Below are positions 1 to 5,920 of a stretch of 6,365 nt of DNA, piece after piece. This DNA is from Kiritimatiellia bacterium (GTDB taxonomy: Bacteria; Verrucomicrobiota; Kiritimatiellia; RFP12; UBA1067). The number at the start of each line of letters is the position of its first letter. The first letter of the stretch is position 1. The DNA lies in the NCBI GenBank assembly GCA_017479035.1, contig JAFVCR010000086.1, positions 1-6,365 on the forward strand, read 5' to 3'. The notes below the pieces were generated by a model, which was given only the letters and a program-made list of their open reading frames with translations, was not told where the DNA came from and ran no database searches. The translations under genes were made by a program, and so were the position numbers.

Positions 1-1
1 G

Positions 2-346
2 AGCGCACTCTACGACATACCCCACGGCAAGGCATGCGCAATTCTCCTGCCTGTGGCGCTGAAATACAATGCGGATTTCTCTGGCGAAAAGTATCGCGGC
101 CTCGCCCGCGCAATGGGCGTGAAAGGCGTTGACGCAATGACGCAAGCCGAATACCGCAAGGCCGCTATCGAAGCGGTTGAGCAACTTGCCGCCGATGTAG
201 GCATTCCCCGCGATCTCCACGGCGTATTGAAAGAAGAGGACGTGCCGTTCCTGGCGGAAAGCGCCTTTGCAGACGCATGCCGCCCGGGCAATCCCCGCGA
301 CACTTCCGTTGAAGAAATCGCCGCGCTTTACCGCACCCTGTTGTAA
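2..346 (+). CDS. fucO: Iron-containing alcohol dehydrogenase, FucO-like (C-terminal part)
   Basis: The gene enters from the left edge; the last 114 residues and the TAA stop are present. Family members are NAD(H)-dependent cytoplasmic enzymes of about 380 residues using an active-site Fe(II); FucO interconverts lactaldehyde and 1,2-propanediol in anaerobic fucose or rhamnose breakdown. Visible is the family signature around residues 4-20 of the fragment (YDIPHGKACAILLPVALKYN). The His of PHG (bases 23-25) corresponds to the last of the four iron ligands (His277 in E. coli FucO). Beyond it, stretches such as NADFSGEKYRGLARAMGV, DVGIPRDL and a GNPR near the end match E. coli FucO as I remember it. 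The remaining ligands and the NAD domain lie outside the window. It converges on ilvD with only 18 nt between stop codons. Membership of the Fe-ADH family is very safe; the exact substrate is inferred, and a butanol or ethanol dehydrogenase is the alternative. Confidence 0.9.
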   Translation, partial: SALYDIPHGKACAILLPVALKYNADFSGEKYRGLARAMGVKGVDAMTQAEYRKAAIEAVEQLAADVGIPRDLHGVLKEEDVPFLAESAFADACRPGNPRDTSVEEIAALYRTLL

Positions 347-364
347 TACAGGCGGAAGCTCCCG

Positions 365-2029
365 TTACTTGAGCGAAGCGCCCGTGGACGCATTGCCCAC
401 CAAACGCGAGTAGCGTTCCAGCCAGCCGCCGCGAATACGCGGTTTCCATTCCGCCATTGCGGCGCGGCGGCGGGCGATTTCCGTATCGTCAAGTTTTGCA
501 TTGATAGAGCGGGACGGGATGTCTATCGTAATTTCGTCGCCATCGCGCAGAAGCCCGATGAGACCGCCCTCGGCCGCTTCCGGGGAGACGTGGCCCACGC
601 ACGCGCCGTGGGTCGCGCCGCTGAAGCGCCCGTCCGTGATAAGTGCCACGTCGTCGCCAAGTCCCGCACCTATTATATAGGATGTGGGGGCTAGCATTTC
701 CTGCATTCCGGGGCCGCCTTTAGGGCCTTCGTAGCGGATTACCACTACGTGGCCGGGTTTCACTTTGCCGCCTAGGATGCCTTCGCAAGCCTCTTCCTGC
801 GAATCGAAGCATATCGCCTTGCCGGTGAACACCATCATTTTCGCGCTCACACCGCCTTTTTTTACAACGCTGCCGCGCTCGGCGAGATTGCCCCACAATA
901 CGGCCAAGCCGCCGTCTTTGGAGTAGGGATTGTCGAGCGTGCGGATTACGTCATCGTCCCTAATCTCCGCTTCGGCAATCTGCTCTCCAAGAGTTTTGCC
1001 GCTCACGGTTGGAGTGGCGGAATTGAGGAGATTCTGCGGCAGACGCTTCAGGATTGCCATTATGCCGCCGGCGCGGTCGAGGTCGGAAACATGGTAGTGC
1101 CCCGACGGCGCAAGTTTGCATATATAAGGAGTGCGCGCAGAAAGTTCGTTCATGCGCACGAGCGAATAGTCCACATCCGCCTCGCGGGCGATTGCAAGCG
1201 TATGCAGGACGGTATTGGTGGAGCCGCCCATTGCCATGTCGAGCGTAAGAGCATTGTCGAGAGACTCTTTCGTGACGAGGTCTCTGGGGCGCGGGCCTTC
1301 CGCAAGAGCCATTTCAACGGCGCGATGCGCGGCGCGTCTCCACAATTCCTTGCGCTTTTCCGCCACGGCGGGGATGGTGCCGTTGCCAGGCAGTGCCAGC
1401 CCTAACGCTTCGTAAAGGCAGTTCATGGAGTTCGCCGTGAACATTCCGCTGCACGAGCCGCAACCAGGGCACGAGGTTTCTTCGACCTTCGAGAGATCTT
1501 CCTCTGTTATCTTGCCCACATTCTCCTCGGCCACGGCCTCGTAGACGGTGTTGAGGTCGCTGTCGGAATCCTTGATGGGGTGCTTGCCGGGCAGCATCGG
1601 CCCGCCAGAGGCGAAAATGGTAGGGATATTGACGCGCAACGCACCAAGGAGCATTCCCGGGACGATTTTGTCGCAATTCGGGACGCATATCATCGCATCG
1701 AAGCAATGTGCGCGAGCGATCGACTCCACGCTGTCGGCAATGAGTTCGCGGCTGGGAAGAGAATACTTCATGCCGCCGTGCGCCATTGCAATGCCGTCGC
1801 AAACCGCAATCGTGTTGAACTCCATCGGCACGCCGCCGGCCTCGATGACGCATTGCTTGAGCCATTCTCCGACCTTGTTCAAATGGCAATGCCCCGGCAC
1901 GAACGATTCGTAGGAGTTGCAGATGCCGATAAACGGCTTTTTCATGTCCTCGCGCTTGAGGCCGGTAGCATATAAAAGGCTCCTGTGCGGCGCACGCTCC
2001 TTGCCCTTCTTCACCTGATCCGATACCAT
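365..2029 (-). CDS. ilvD: Dihydroxy-acid dehydratase
   Basis: The enzyme dehydrates 2,3-dihydroxy-isovalerate and 2,3-dihydroxy-3-methylvalerate to the 2-keto acids, the third shared step of valine and isoleucine synthesis, in the cytoplasm. The ORF is full length at 554 residues and starts in the usual way (MVSDQVKKGKERAPHRSLL). Family motifs appear in order: VPGH at 44-47, CDGIAM with Asp78 and YSLPSRELIADS at 89-100, NCDK with Cys119, Asp120 and the normally carbamylated Lys121, CPGCGSCSGMFTANS with Cys193 as Fe-S ligand, and GRFSGATHG near 467-475 with Ser470 as the expected catalytic base. The VPGH form lacks the first cluster Cys of the [2Fe-2S] enzymes (TPCN), so an E. coli-like, oxygen-labile cluster is likely (inference). 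The ATG has AAGGAA 5 nt upstream. It is the last gene of a minus-strand series behind the flavodiiron and GxxExxY genes. Confidence 0.97.
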   Translation of the reverse strand: MVSDQVKKGKERAPHRSLLYATGLKREDMKKPFIGICNSYESFVPGHCHLNKVGEWLKQCVIEAGGVPMEFNTIAVCDGIAMAHGGMKYSLPSRELIADSVESIARAHCFDAMICVPNCDKIVPGMLLGALRVNIPTIFASGGPMLPGKHPIKDSDSDLNTVYEAVAEENVGKITEEDLSKVEETSCPGCGSCSGMFTANSMNCLYEALGLALPGNGTIPAVAEKRKELWRRAAHRAVEMALAEGPRPRDLVTKESLDNALTLDMAMGGSTNTVLHTLAIAREADVDYSLVRMNELSARTPYICKLAPSGHYHVSDLDRAGGIMAILKRLPQNLLNSATPTVSGKTLGEQIAEAEIRDDDVIRTLDNPYSKDGGLAVLWGNLAERGSVVKKGGVSAKMMVFTGKAICFDSQEEACEGILGGKVKPGHVVVIRYEGPKGGPGMQEMLAPTSYIIGAGLGDDVALITDGRFSGATHGACVGHVSPEAAEGGLIGLLRDGDEITIDIPSRSINAKLDDTEIARRRAAMAEWKPRIRGGWLERYSRLVGNASTGASLK

Positions 2030-2034
2030 AATGA

Positions 2035-2040
2035 TTCCTT
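2035..2040 (-). promoter_or_regulatory. Ribosome binding site of ilvD
   Basis: AAGGAA on the minus strand, 5 nt before the ilvD ATG. It fixes that start. Only one base separates it from the outer end of the inverted repeat at 2042, so ilvD has no private upstream region and must be transcribed from a promoter inside the repeat unit or further upstream. Confidence 0.75.
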
Positions 2041-2041
2041 G

Positions 2042-2076
2042 TATGTCTCACGCAAAGTCCGCGAAGAACGCAAAGG
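2042..2076 (+). repeat. Left inverted repeat, 9-nt periodic
   Basis: The copy begins TATGTCTCACGCAAAG and continues as three tandem 9-nt units (CGCAAAGTC, CGCGAAGAA, CGCAAAGG). It matches the reverse complement of 2483-2517 at 33 of 35 positions; both differences are transitions. It lies between the GxxExxY stop codon and the ilvD ribosome binding site. Confidence 0.9.
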
Positions 2077-2088
2077 CTGCGACGAGAC

Positions 2089-2481
2089 TTATTTTCTGTT
2101 CACTATACGTTCTATGCCGTCTTTCAGATGCGGCATCCCAAAGTTTATGACAAAACCAAGTCTCTTGTCCATGAACCTCATGTAAGTGAGGCACTGTTTC
2201 ATGAATACAGGTTCCATGCGAGGAACGGACTTCAGTTCTACAATTATGGCGTTGTCCACCAGCATATCGACACGATACATCCGCTCGTACAATATTCCGT
2301 TCAACTCAAGACCGCCCTCGATTTCTTCTTCGACCGTGTGTCCCTTACGACGCAAATCGTTTGCAAGAAGCACCCTGTACGCTTTCTCAAGCAAGCCGCT
2401 GCCGAATTTCGTGTGGATGGCAAAGGCGCTATCGAGAATCGCCTTTCCAGATTTCTCGATTGCATTCTCCAATACCTTCAC
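2089..2481 (-). CDS. GxxExxY family protein (PD-(D/E)XK nuclease-like)
   Basis: A 130-residue protein of the GxxExxY family (PDDEXK_3 type); its biochemical role is unknown and a nuclease activity is only predicted. The naming motif is GLLEKAY at residues 29-35, followed by the nuclease-like core: Asp72 in YRVDMLVDN and Glu82-Leu-Lys84 in IIVELKSV, then KQCLTYMRF and GFVINFG, and the typical ending DGIERIVN. No signal peptide or membrane segment. I chose the GTG at 2481 because homologues start about 10-15 residues before the AFAIHTKFG stretch. The frame is open up to a TTG at 2532, which would add 17 residues (SYVSRKVRKEREG) that merely translate the flanking repeat. The ribosome binding site for the GTG is poor: GGA touches the start codon. 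The gene is bracketed by inverted repeats and is lower in GC than its neighbours, which suggests recent arrival. Confidence 0.85.
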   Translation of the reverse strand: MKVLENAIEKSGKAILDSAFAIHTKFGSGLLEKAYRVLLANDLRRKGHTVEEEIEGGLELNGILYERMYRVDMLVDNAIIVELKSVPRMEPVFMKQCLTYMRFMDKRLGFVINFGMPHLKDGIERIVNRK

Positions 2482-2482
2482 T

Positions 2483-2517
2483 CCTTCGCGTTCTTTGCGG
2501 ACTTTGCGTGAGACATA
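2483..2517 (-). repeat. Right inverted repeat, 9-nt periodic
   Basis: Inverted partner of 2042-2076 (33/35 identical). It lies between the flavodiiron stop codon and the GxxExxY start codon. Read on the minus strand it contains an ATG (2514-2516) opening a 12-codon frame that ends in a TGA overlapping the GxxExxY GTG. Confidence 0.9.
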
Positions 2518-2524
2518 AGAGCCG

Positions 2525-3696
2525 TCACGCAATGGCCTTGGCCAGCTGGGCGATCTGTGCGAGGGTGTCGTCGTTCAACGCACCTTTGATGGTGACAACC
2601 GGCTCGACGAACTCTATATCCTTTGCGGTTGCGAACACGGCTTTGATGCCCTTGGCGGCGGCAGGTGCCCACGTTCCGTTTTCGATTATCGCAATCTTGC
2701 GCTTCTGATACTGGCGTATCGAGAGTGCTTCGATGAAGTCGCGCATCTTCGGGAAAACACCAGTGTTGAGGTCGTCGTTGCCAAAACAAGCGTTCCATAG
2801 CGGAATGCGTCCTCGATCGTCTCGTGGAAATCGTCGCGGGCAAGGTCTGCGAGAGCCACTTTCGGGCAGCCGGCCTTGAGGAGTTCCGCCTTGAGCAACT
2901 CCGCCGCCTCCTTCGTGTGGCCGTAGATGCTCGTGTAGGCGATTGAAACTCCGGGAGTCTCCACATCGTATGCCGACCACACGGTGTATTTCGCGAGCGC
3001 ATTGGCAATCGCCTCGCCTTTCAAAACAGGGCCGTGCAACGGGCAGACGGTCTGAATGTCAAGCCCGGCCGCCTTTTTGAGGACGGCCTGCACCTGCGCA
3101 CCGAACTTGCCCACGATGCCGAAATAATATCTGCGCGCCTCACAATCCCAGCCTTCGGGATCCTCCACGTCGTTCGCGCCGAACTTGCCGAAACCGTCCG
3201 CAGAGAAAAGCACTTTGTCCTTCGCATCGTAGGTGAAATGCACTTCCGGCCAATGCACCATCGGCGCGGCGACGAAATTGAGGACGTGTCCGTTGCCGAG
3301 GTCGAGCGTCTTGCCTTCGGCTATCACTACGCGGCGATCTGCGAAGTCCGTGCCAAAATAACCTTTCATCATGTTAAACGCCGCCGCGCTCGAAACAATC
3401 TTCGCCGCCGGGAACGCCTCCGCGAACGCCGCAATGCCTGCGGAGTGGTCGGGCTCCATGTGCTGCACGATGAGATACTCCGGCGTGCCTACGGCCTTGA
3501 CGTTCTCGAGCCATTCTTCGATGAAATGTTTGTCCACCGCATCCATCACGGCGAGTTGCGCGCCCTTGATGGCGTAGGAATTGTATGCCATGCCCAACGG
3601 CACTTCGTATTGTCCCTCGAAAAGATCCACCTCATGGTCGTTCACGCCCACGTAGACAATGTCGTCCGTGACTGTCATATCGTAAAAATTCTTCAT
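2525..3696 (-). pseudogene. Flavodiiron protein (A-type flavoprotein), frameshifted
   Basis: Flavodiiron proteins reduce O2 to water or NO to N2O in the cytoplasm of anaerobes, with electrons usually from rubredoxin. Residues 1-245 form the metallo-beta-lactamase-like diiron domain with every ligand present: His79, Glu81, Asp83 and His84 in HMEPDHSAG, His148 in VHWPE, Asp167 in LFSADGFG, His221 in LHGP. A flavodoxin-like FMN domain begins near 248 (IAYTSIYGHTKEAA). After residue 309 (LATTT) the frame breaks: restoring one A between 2769 and 2768 gives the family's usual TTTYN and continues NTGVFPKMRDFIEAL to the stop at 2525, a normal 390-residue protein. As read, translation ends at 2686 after 336 residues, losing about the last 80. 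This is a recent mutation or a sequencing error. The ATG at 3696 has GAAGGA 7 nt upstream and an extended -10 promoter before it. No rubredoxin gene is visible nearby. Confidence 0.9.
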
Positions 3697-3720
3697 TTTC
3701 CTATCCTTCTGTTGCCGCAG

Positions 3721-3750
3721 ATTATACCACAATTCACCTTCCAAAAGCAA
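3721..3750 (-). promoter_or_regulatory. Probable sigma70-type promoter of the flavodiiron gene
   Basis: On the minus strand a perfect TATAAT (3726-3721) is preceded by TGG, giving an extended -10 (TGGTATAAT). A weak -35 candidate, TTGCTT, sits 18 nt further upstream (3750-3745). The start site would fall near 3714, leaving a leader of about 18 nt with the GAAGGA ribosome binding site at 3709-3704. It would also serve the downstream GxxExxY gene and ilvD, for which I see no promoter of their own. Confidence 0.65.
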
Positions 3751-3772
3751 GGATTGTTTGCTGAATAAATGT

Positions 3773-3801
3773 TTGCCATTGCAATAAAATTTTGATAGAA
3801 T
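3773..3801 (+). promoter_or_regulatory. Probable sigma70-type promoter of the IMP cyclohydrolase operon
   Basis: TTGCCA (3773-3778) and TAGAAT (3796-3801) each match the -35 and -10 consensus at 5 of 6 positions, with the ideal 17-nt spacing. The start site would be near 3808, giving a leader of about 24 nt that contains AAGGAA (3820-3825), 6 nt before the ATG at 3832. No purine riboswitch fits in such a short leader. Confidence 0.65.
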
Positions 3802-3831
3802 CGCGCACATACCAAACACAAGGAACAGAAA

Positions 3832-4512
3832 ATGGCATTGAACATCGTCACCGAAATAGACGCACGCGTGAAGATACGCAACGTCCTCGTAAGCGTGTCC
3901 GACAAATCCGGGCTCGACTCTTTCATTCCCGCCCTCGCAGCCGCCTGCCCCGGCGTGAAGATCTACTCCACCGGCGGCACCTATTCCGCCATAGAAAAAA
4001 TCCTCGGCGCACAGGCTTCAGGCACGCTCGTAAAGGTTTCCGATTACACCGGCCAGCCTGAAATGCAAGGCGGCCTCGTCAAAACGCTCGACTTCAAAAT
4101 CTATCTCGGCATTTTGAGTGAAACCTACAATGCCGCACACCAGGCCGACCACGCGCGCCTCGCCGCCGAACCCATCGACATGGTCGTCGTGAACCTCTAT
4201 CCCTTCAAGGAAACCGTGGCCAAGGCAGATGTCACACCCGAATCCGCCCGCACCAATATCGACATCGGCGGCCCGTGCATGGTTCGCGCCAGTGCCAAGA
4301 ACTACCTCCGCGTGGCAAGCGTCACCGACCCTGCCGACTATCCCGCCCTCGCGGCCGAACTCGCCGCAAACGGCGGCACCTTGGGTCTTGCCACTCGCTT
4401 CGCACTCATGAAAAAATCATTTGCGCACACCGCCTCCTACGATGCAGCCATCGCATCGTTCTTCGCCGCGCAACCGTTTGAAGTAATCGACAAAACCTAC
4501 AATCAGCACTAA
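3832..4512 (+). CDS. purH: Stand-alone IMP cyclohydrolase (PurH N-terminal domain)
   Basis: The domain closes FAICAR to IMP, the last step of purine synthesis. In most bacteria it is the first 200 or so residues of bifunctional PurH (about 520); here the protein ends at 226 residues and the AICAR formyltransferase half is absent, with an unrelated gene 6 nt downstream. Motifs in order: SVSDKSG at 21-27, STGGT at 46-50, SDYTGQPEM at 70-78, VKTL with Lys84, NLYPF with Tyr123, NIDIGGP with Asp144, SAKN with Lys156, and FAHTASYDAAI at 197-207. Lys84, Tyr123, Asp144 and Lys156 match the catalytic residues described in vertebrate ATIC (Lys66, Tyr104, Asp125, Lys137). Odd: the near-universal GRVKTLHPK reads GLVKTLDFK here. 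The formyltransferase step must be encoded elsewhere, as a separate domain or PurP. The start is supported by AAGGAA and a strong promoter. Fold assignment is very safe; activity is likely but not certain. Confidence 0.92.
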   Translation: MALNIVTEIDARVKIRNVLVSVSDKSGLDSFIPALAAACPGVKIYSTGGTYSAIEKILGAQASGTLVKVSDYTGQPEMQGGLVKTLDFKIYLGILSETYNAAHQADHARLAAEPIDMVVVNLYPFKETVAKADVTPESARTNIDIGGPCMVRASAKNYLRVASVTDPADYPALAAELAANGGTLGLATRFALMKKSFAHTASYDAAIASFFAAQPFEVIDKTYNQH

Positions 4513-4518
4513 CGCTAC

Positions 4519-5676
4519 ATGAAAGACTTTCTGCGCATAGGAATCGTTGGATTGGGCGCGCGCGGCATGGATGCCGTGAAGCGCCTTCCTCTCGTCCCCG
4601 GTGCGCAGATTGTCGCAATTTGCGACCCCGCATCTCCCATACCGCGCGTCATAACGCCGAATTGCGCCTTCTTCTACGGTGCAGAAGGCTACAAGGCACT
4701 CTGCCAACAGGATCTCGACCTTGTATACATCGCAACCGATTGGGCTCACCACGTCCCCGTGGCTCTTGAAGCAATGGAATGCGGCAAAGCCGCCGCCATC
4801 GAGGTCCCCGCAGCATTGACGCTCGAAGACTGCTGGCGGCTTGTGGAAACAAGCGAAAAAACTGGCCTCCCCTGCGTCCAACTCGAGAATTGCATCTACG
4901 GCGAAACCGAAATGCTCGCGCAAAACCTCGCAGAACATGGTCTCTTTGGCAATCTCGTGCATGCCGAAAGTGCCTACATCCATCGCCTCTTCGGCCCCGG
5001 GTGCGCACTCGCAGAACCTTGGCGGGTAAATTGGAATCTGGAGCATCGAGGCAATCAATACGTCACCCATGCCCTCGGCCCCGTATGCCGCATATTAGGC
5101 ATCGGGCGGGACGATGCACTCGATTATCTCGTCTCCCTCGAATGCGACAGCTTCGACTTCAAGGCATTCGCACGCGAGCAAAACCTGACCACCTCCGCAG
5201 CCTCTATGGGCGACCACAACATCACTCTTATCCGCACCCGGAAAGGCCGCACAATACTCCTTCGCCATGATGTTTCATCAATCCGCCAACGCGGACGTTT
5301 TCTCCACATCCAAGGCGAAAAAGGCATCTTCCTCGACGAACCCCTGCGCATCGCTTTTGAACCGCAACGTAACCCCGCCGATCTTCCGAAAATCTACGAA
5401 ATCGAATGGCAAAAGCCCGATGAACTCGCCGCCACCCGCACAAAATACATGCATCCCCTTTGGCGCGAACATGGCGCTGTCGCCAAAACTGCGGACAAAC
5501 ACGGCGGCATGGACTACCTCATGGATCTGCGCCTTGTAGATGCCCTTCGTAAGGGCATCCCCCCAGATACCGATGTTTACGATCTCGCAGAAACTTGCTC
5601 CATCGCCGAAATCTCCGAACGTAGCGTCTCCTCCCGTTCAACTTCCATCCCTATCCCCTCCTTCCGCCAACAATAA
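4519..5676 (+). CDS. Gfo/Idh/MocA family protein, GH109-like
   Basis: A 385-residue NAD(P)-dependent oxidoreductase-fold protein. The Rossmann signature GLGARG is at 11-16 and the segment VYIATDWAHHVPVALEAMECGK at 69-90 leads to EVPAA at 95-99, where other family members have EKP. The detailed match is to glycoside hydrolase family 109, whose founders cleave alpha-linked N-acetylgalactosamine by an NAD-assisted redox mechanism: QLENCIYGE, FGNLVHAESAYIH, NQYVTHALGP with Tyr181 and His184 (equivalents of active-site residues in the Elizabethkingia enzyme), HDV at 250-252, HGGMDYLMDLRLV at 328-340 and VYDLAE at 353-358. Unlike many GH109 enzymes (about 440-470 residues with an export signal), it is short and has no signal peptide, so it should act in the cytoplasm. 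It starts 6 nt after the purH stop with no clear ribosome binding site, suggesting translational coupling. A sugar dehydrogenase with another substrate remains possible. Confidence 0.85.
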   Translation: MKDFLRIGIVGLGARGMDAVKRLPLVPGAQIVAICDPASPIPRVITPNCAFFYGAEGYKALCQQDLDLVYIATDWAHHVPVALEAMECGKAAAIEVPAALTLEDCWRLVETSEKTGLPCVQLENCIYGETEMLAQNLAEHGLFGNLVHAESAYIHRLFGPGCALAEPWRVNWNLEHRGNQYVTHALGPVCRILGIGRDDALDYLVSLECDSFDFKAFAREQNLTTSAASMGDHNITLIRTRKGRTILLRHDVSSIRQRGRFLHIQGEKGIFLDEPLRIAFEPQRNPADLPKIYEIEWQKPDELAATRTKYMHPLWREHGAVAKTADKHGGMDYLMDLRLVDALRKGIPPDTDVYDLAETCSIAEISERSVSSRSTSIPIPSFRQQ

Positions 5677-5701
5677 TTCACACTACATCCACCATTTCCA
5701 C

Positions 5702-5720
5702 CGCAAAGTCGCAAACTTGC
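5702..5720 (+). repeat. Degenerate 9-nt-periodic repeat fragment
   Basis: CGCAAAGTC followed by GCAAACTTGC resembles the first units of the repeat arms that flank the GxxExxY gene. It is only about two units long and stands 26 nt after the GH109-like stop codon, directly left of the large palindrome. It could be a worn-down arm of the same family or a chance match. Confidence 0.4.
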
Positions 5721-5722
5721 CT

Positions 5723-5913
5723 CCTGTGGGGACGCGGGCACCTCGCCTGCGGCTTCACACTAGGTATCCTCATCATGTATCCTTATATATAATGTTATTA
5801 TATATAATATACTATTATATATATATGAGAATACCTATTATATATATGAGGATACCTGGTGGAAGCCGCGGGCGAGGTGCGAAGCCGCACAGGCATGCCC
5901 GCGTCCCAACAGG
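5723..5913. repeat. Large imperfect palindrome with an A+T core
   Basis: Outer arms 5723-5740 and 5896-5913 pair at 17 of 18 positions. Inner arms 5738-5773 and 5846-5880 pair with two mismatches and one gap. The right arm carries 18 extra bases, which look like a partial duplication of its own GCGGCTTC-containing stretch. The 72-nt centre (5774-5845) is nearly all A and T, with TATATA runs and further copies of a motif like GGTATCCTCAT in both orientations. It would form a long hairpin in single-stranded DNA or RNA. It contains no credible gene. A non-autonomous mobile element, a structured intergenic repeat or a transcript-end structure are all possible; I cannot name a family. Confidence 0.8.
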
Positions 5914-5920
5914 GGGCAGA

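Larger units (their letters stand above)
2042..2517. mobile_element. Putative one-gene repeat-bounded unit carrying a GxxExxY gene
   Basis: A 476-bp unit made of two 35-nt inverted repeats (2042-2076 and 2483-2517) and the single small gene between them. The gene starts 2 nt inside one repeat and stops 12 nt inside the other. The outer ends sit 1 nt from the ilvD ribosome binding site and 7 nt from the flavodiiron stop codon, so the unit fills the gap between the two genes. Over 2101-2460 the GC content is 172/360 (48%) by hand count, against 57-68% in most hand-counted 60-base stretches of the neighbours. No target duplication longer than the TA at each tip is visible and there is no transposase. 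If it moves, a trans-acting enzyme, recombination or the encoded nuclease-like protein would be needed. The structure is seen; mobility is inferred. Confidence 0.45.

Noticed and set aside
337..352. Hairpin CCTGT/ACAGG over the alcohol dehydrogenase stop codon as a terminator
   Set aside because: The stem is only 5 bp and no T run follows on either strand.
2128..2511. Plus-strand frames opposite the GxxExxY gene
   Set aside because: The minus-strand frame carries the GxxExxY and D...ExK motifs in order; the plus-strand translations have none.
2038..2522. Target-site duplication flanking the GxxExxY unit
   Set aside because: The bases just outside the repeats (CCTTG on the left, AGAGC on the right) do not match; only the TA at each tip could be a duplication, which is too short to count.
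3034..3768. 244-codon open frame on the plus strand opposite the flavodiiron gene
   Set aside because: It lies wholly antisense to a gene with complete family motifs, its translation is rich in Arg and His without recognisable domains, and no ribosome binding site precedes it.
3802..3831. Purine riboswitch ahead of the IMP cyclohydrolase gene
   Set aside because: The predicted leader is only about 24 nt, too short for the aptamer.
4417..5070. 217-codon minus-strand frame opposite the purH and GH109-like genes
   Set aside because: It crosses the boundary of two well-supported genes on the other strand and shows no family motif; it is a G+C-driven shadow frame.
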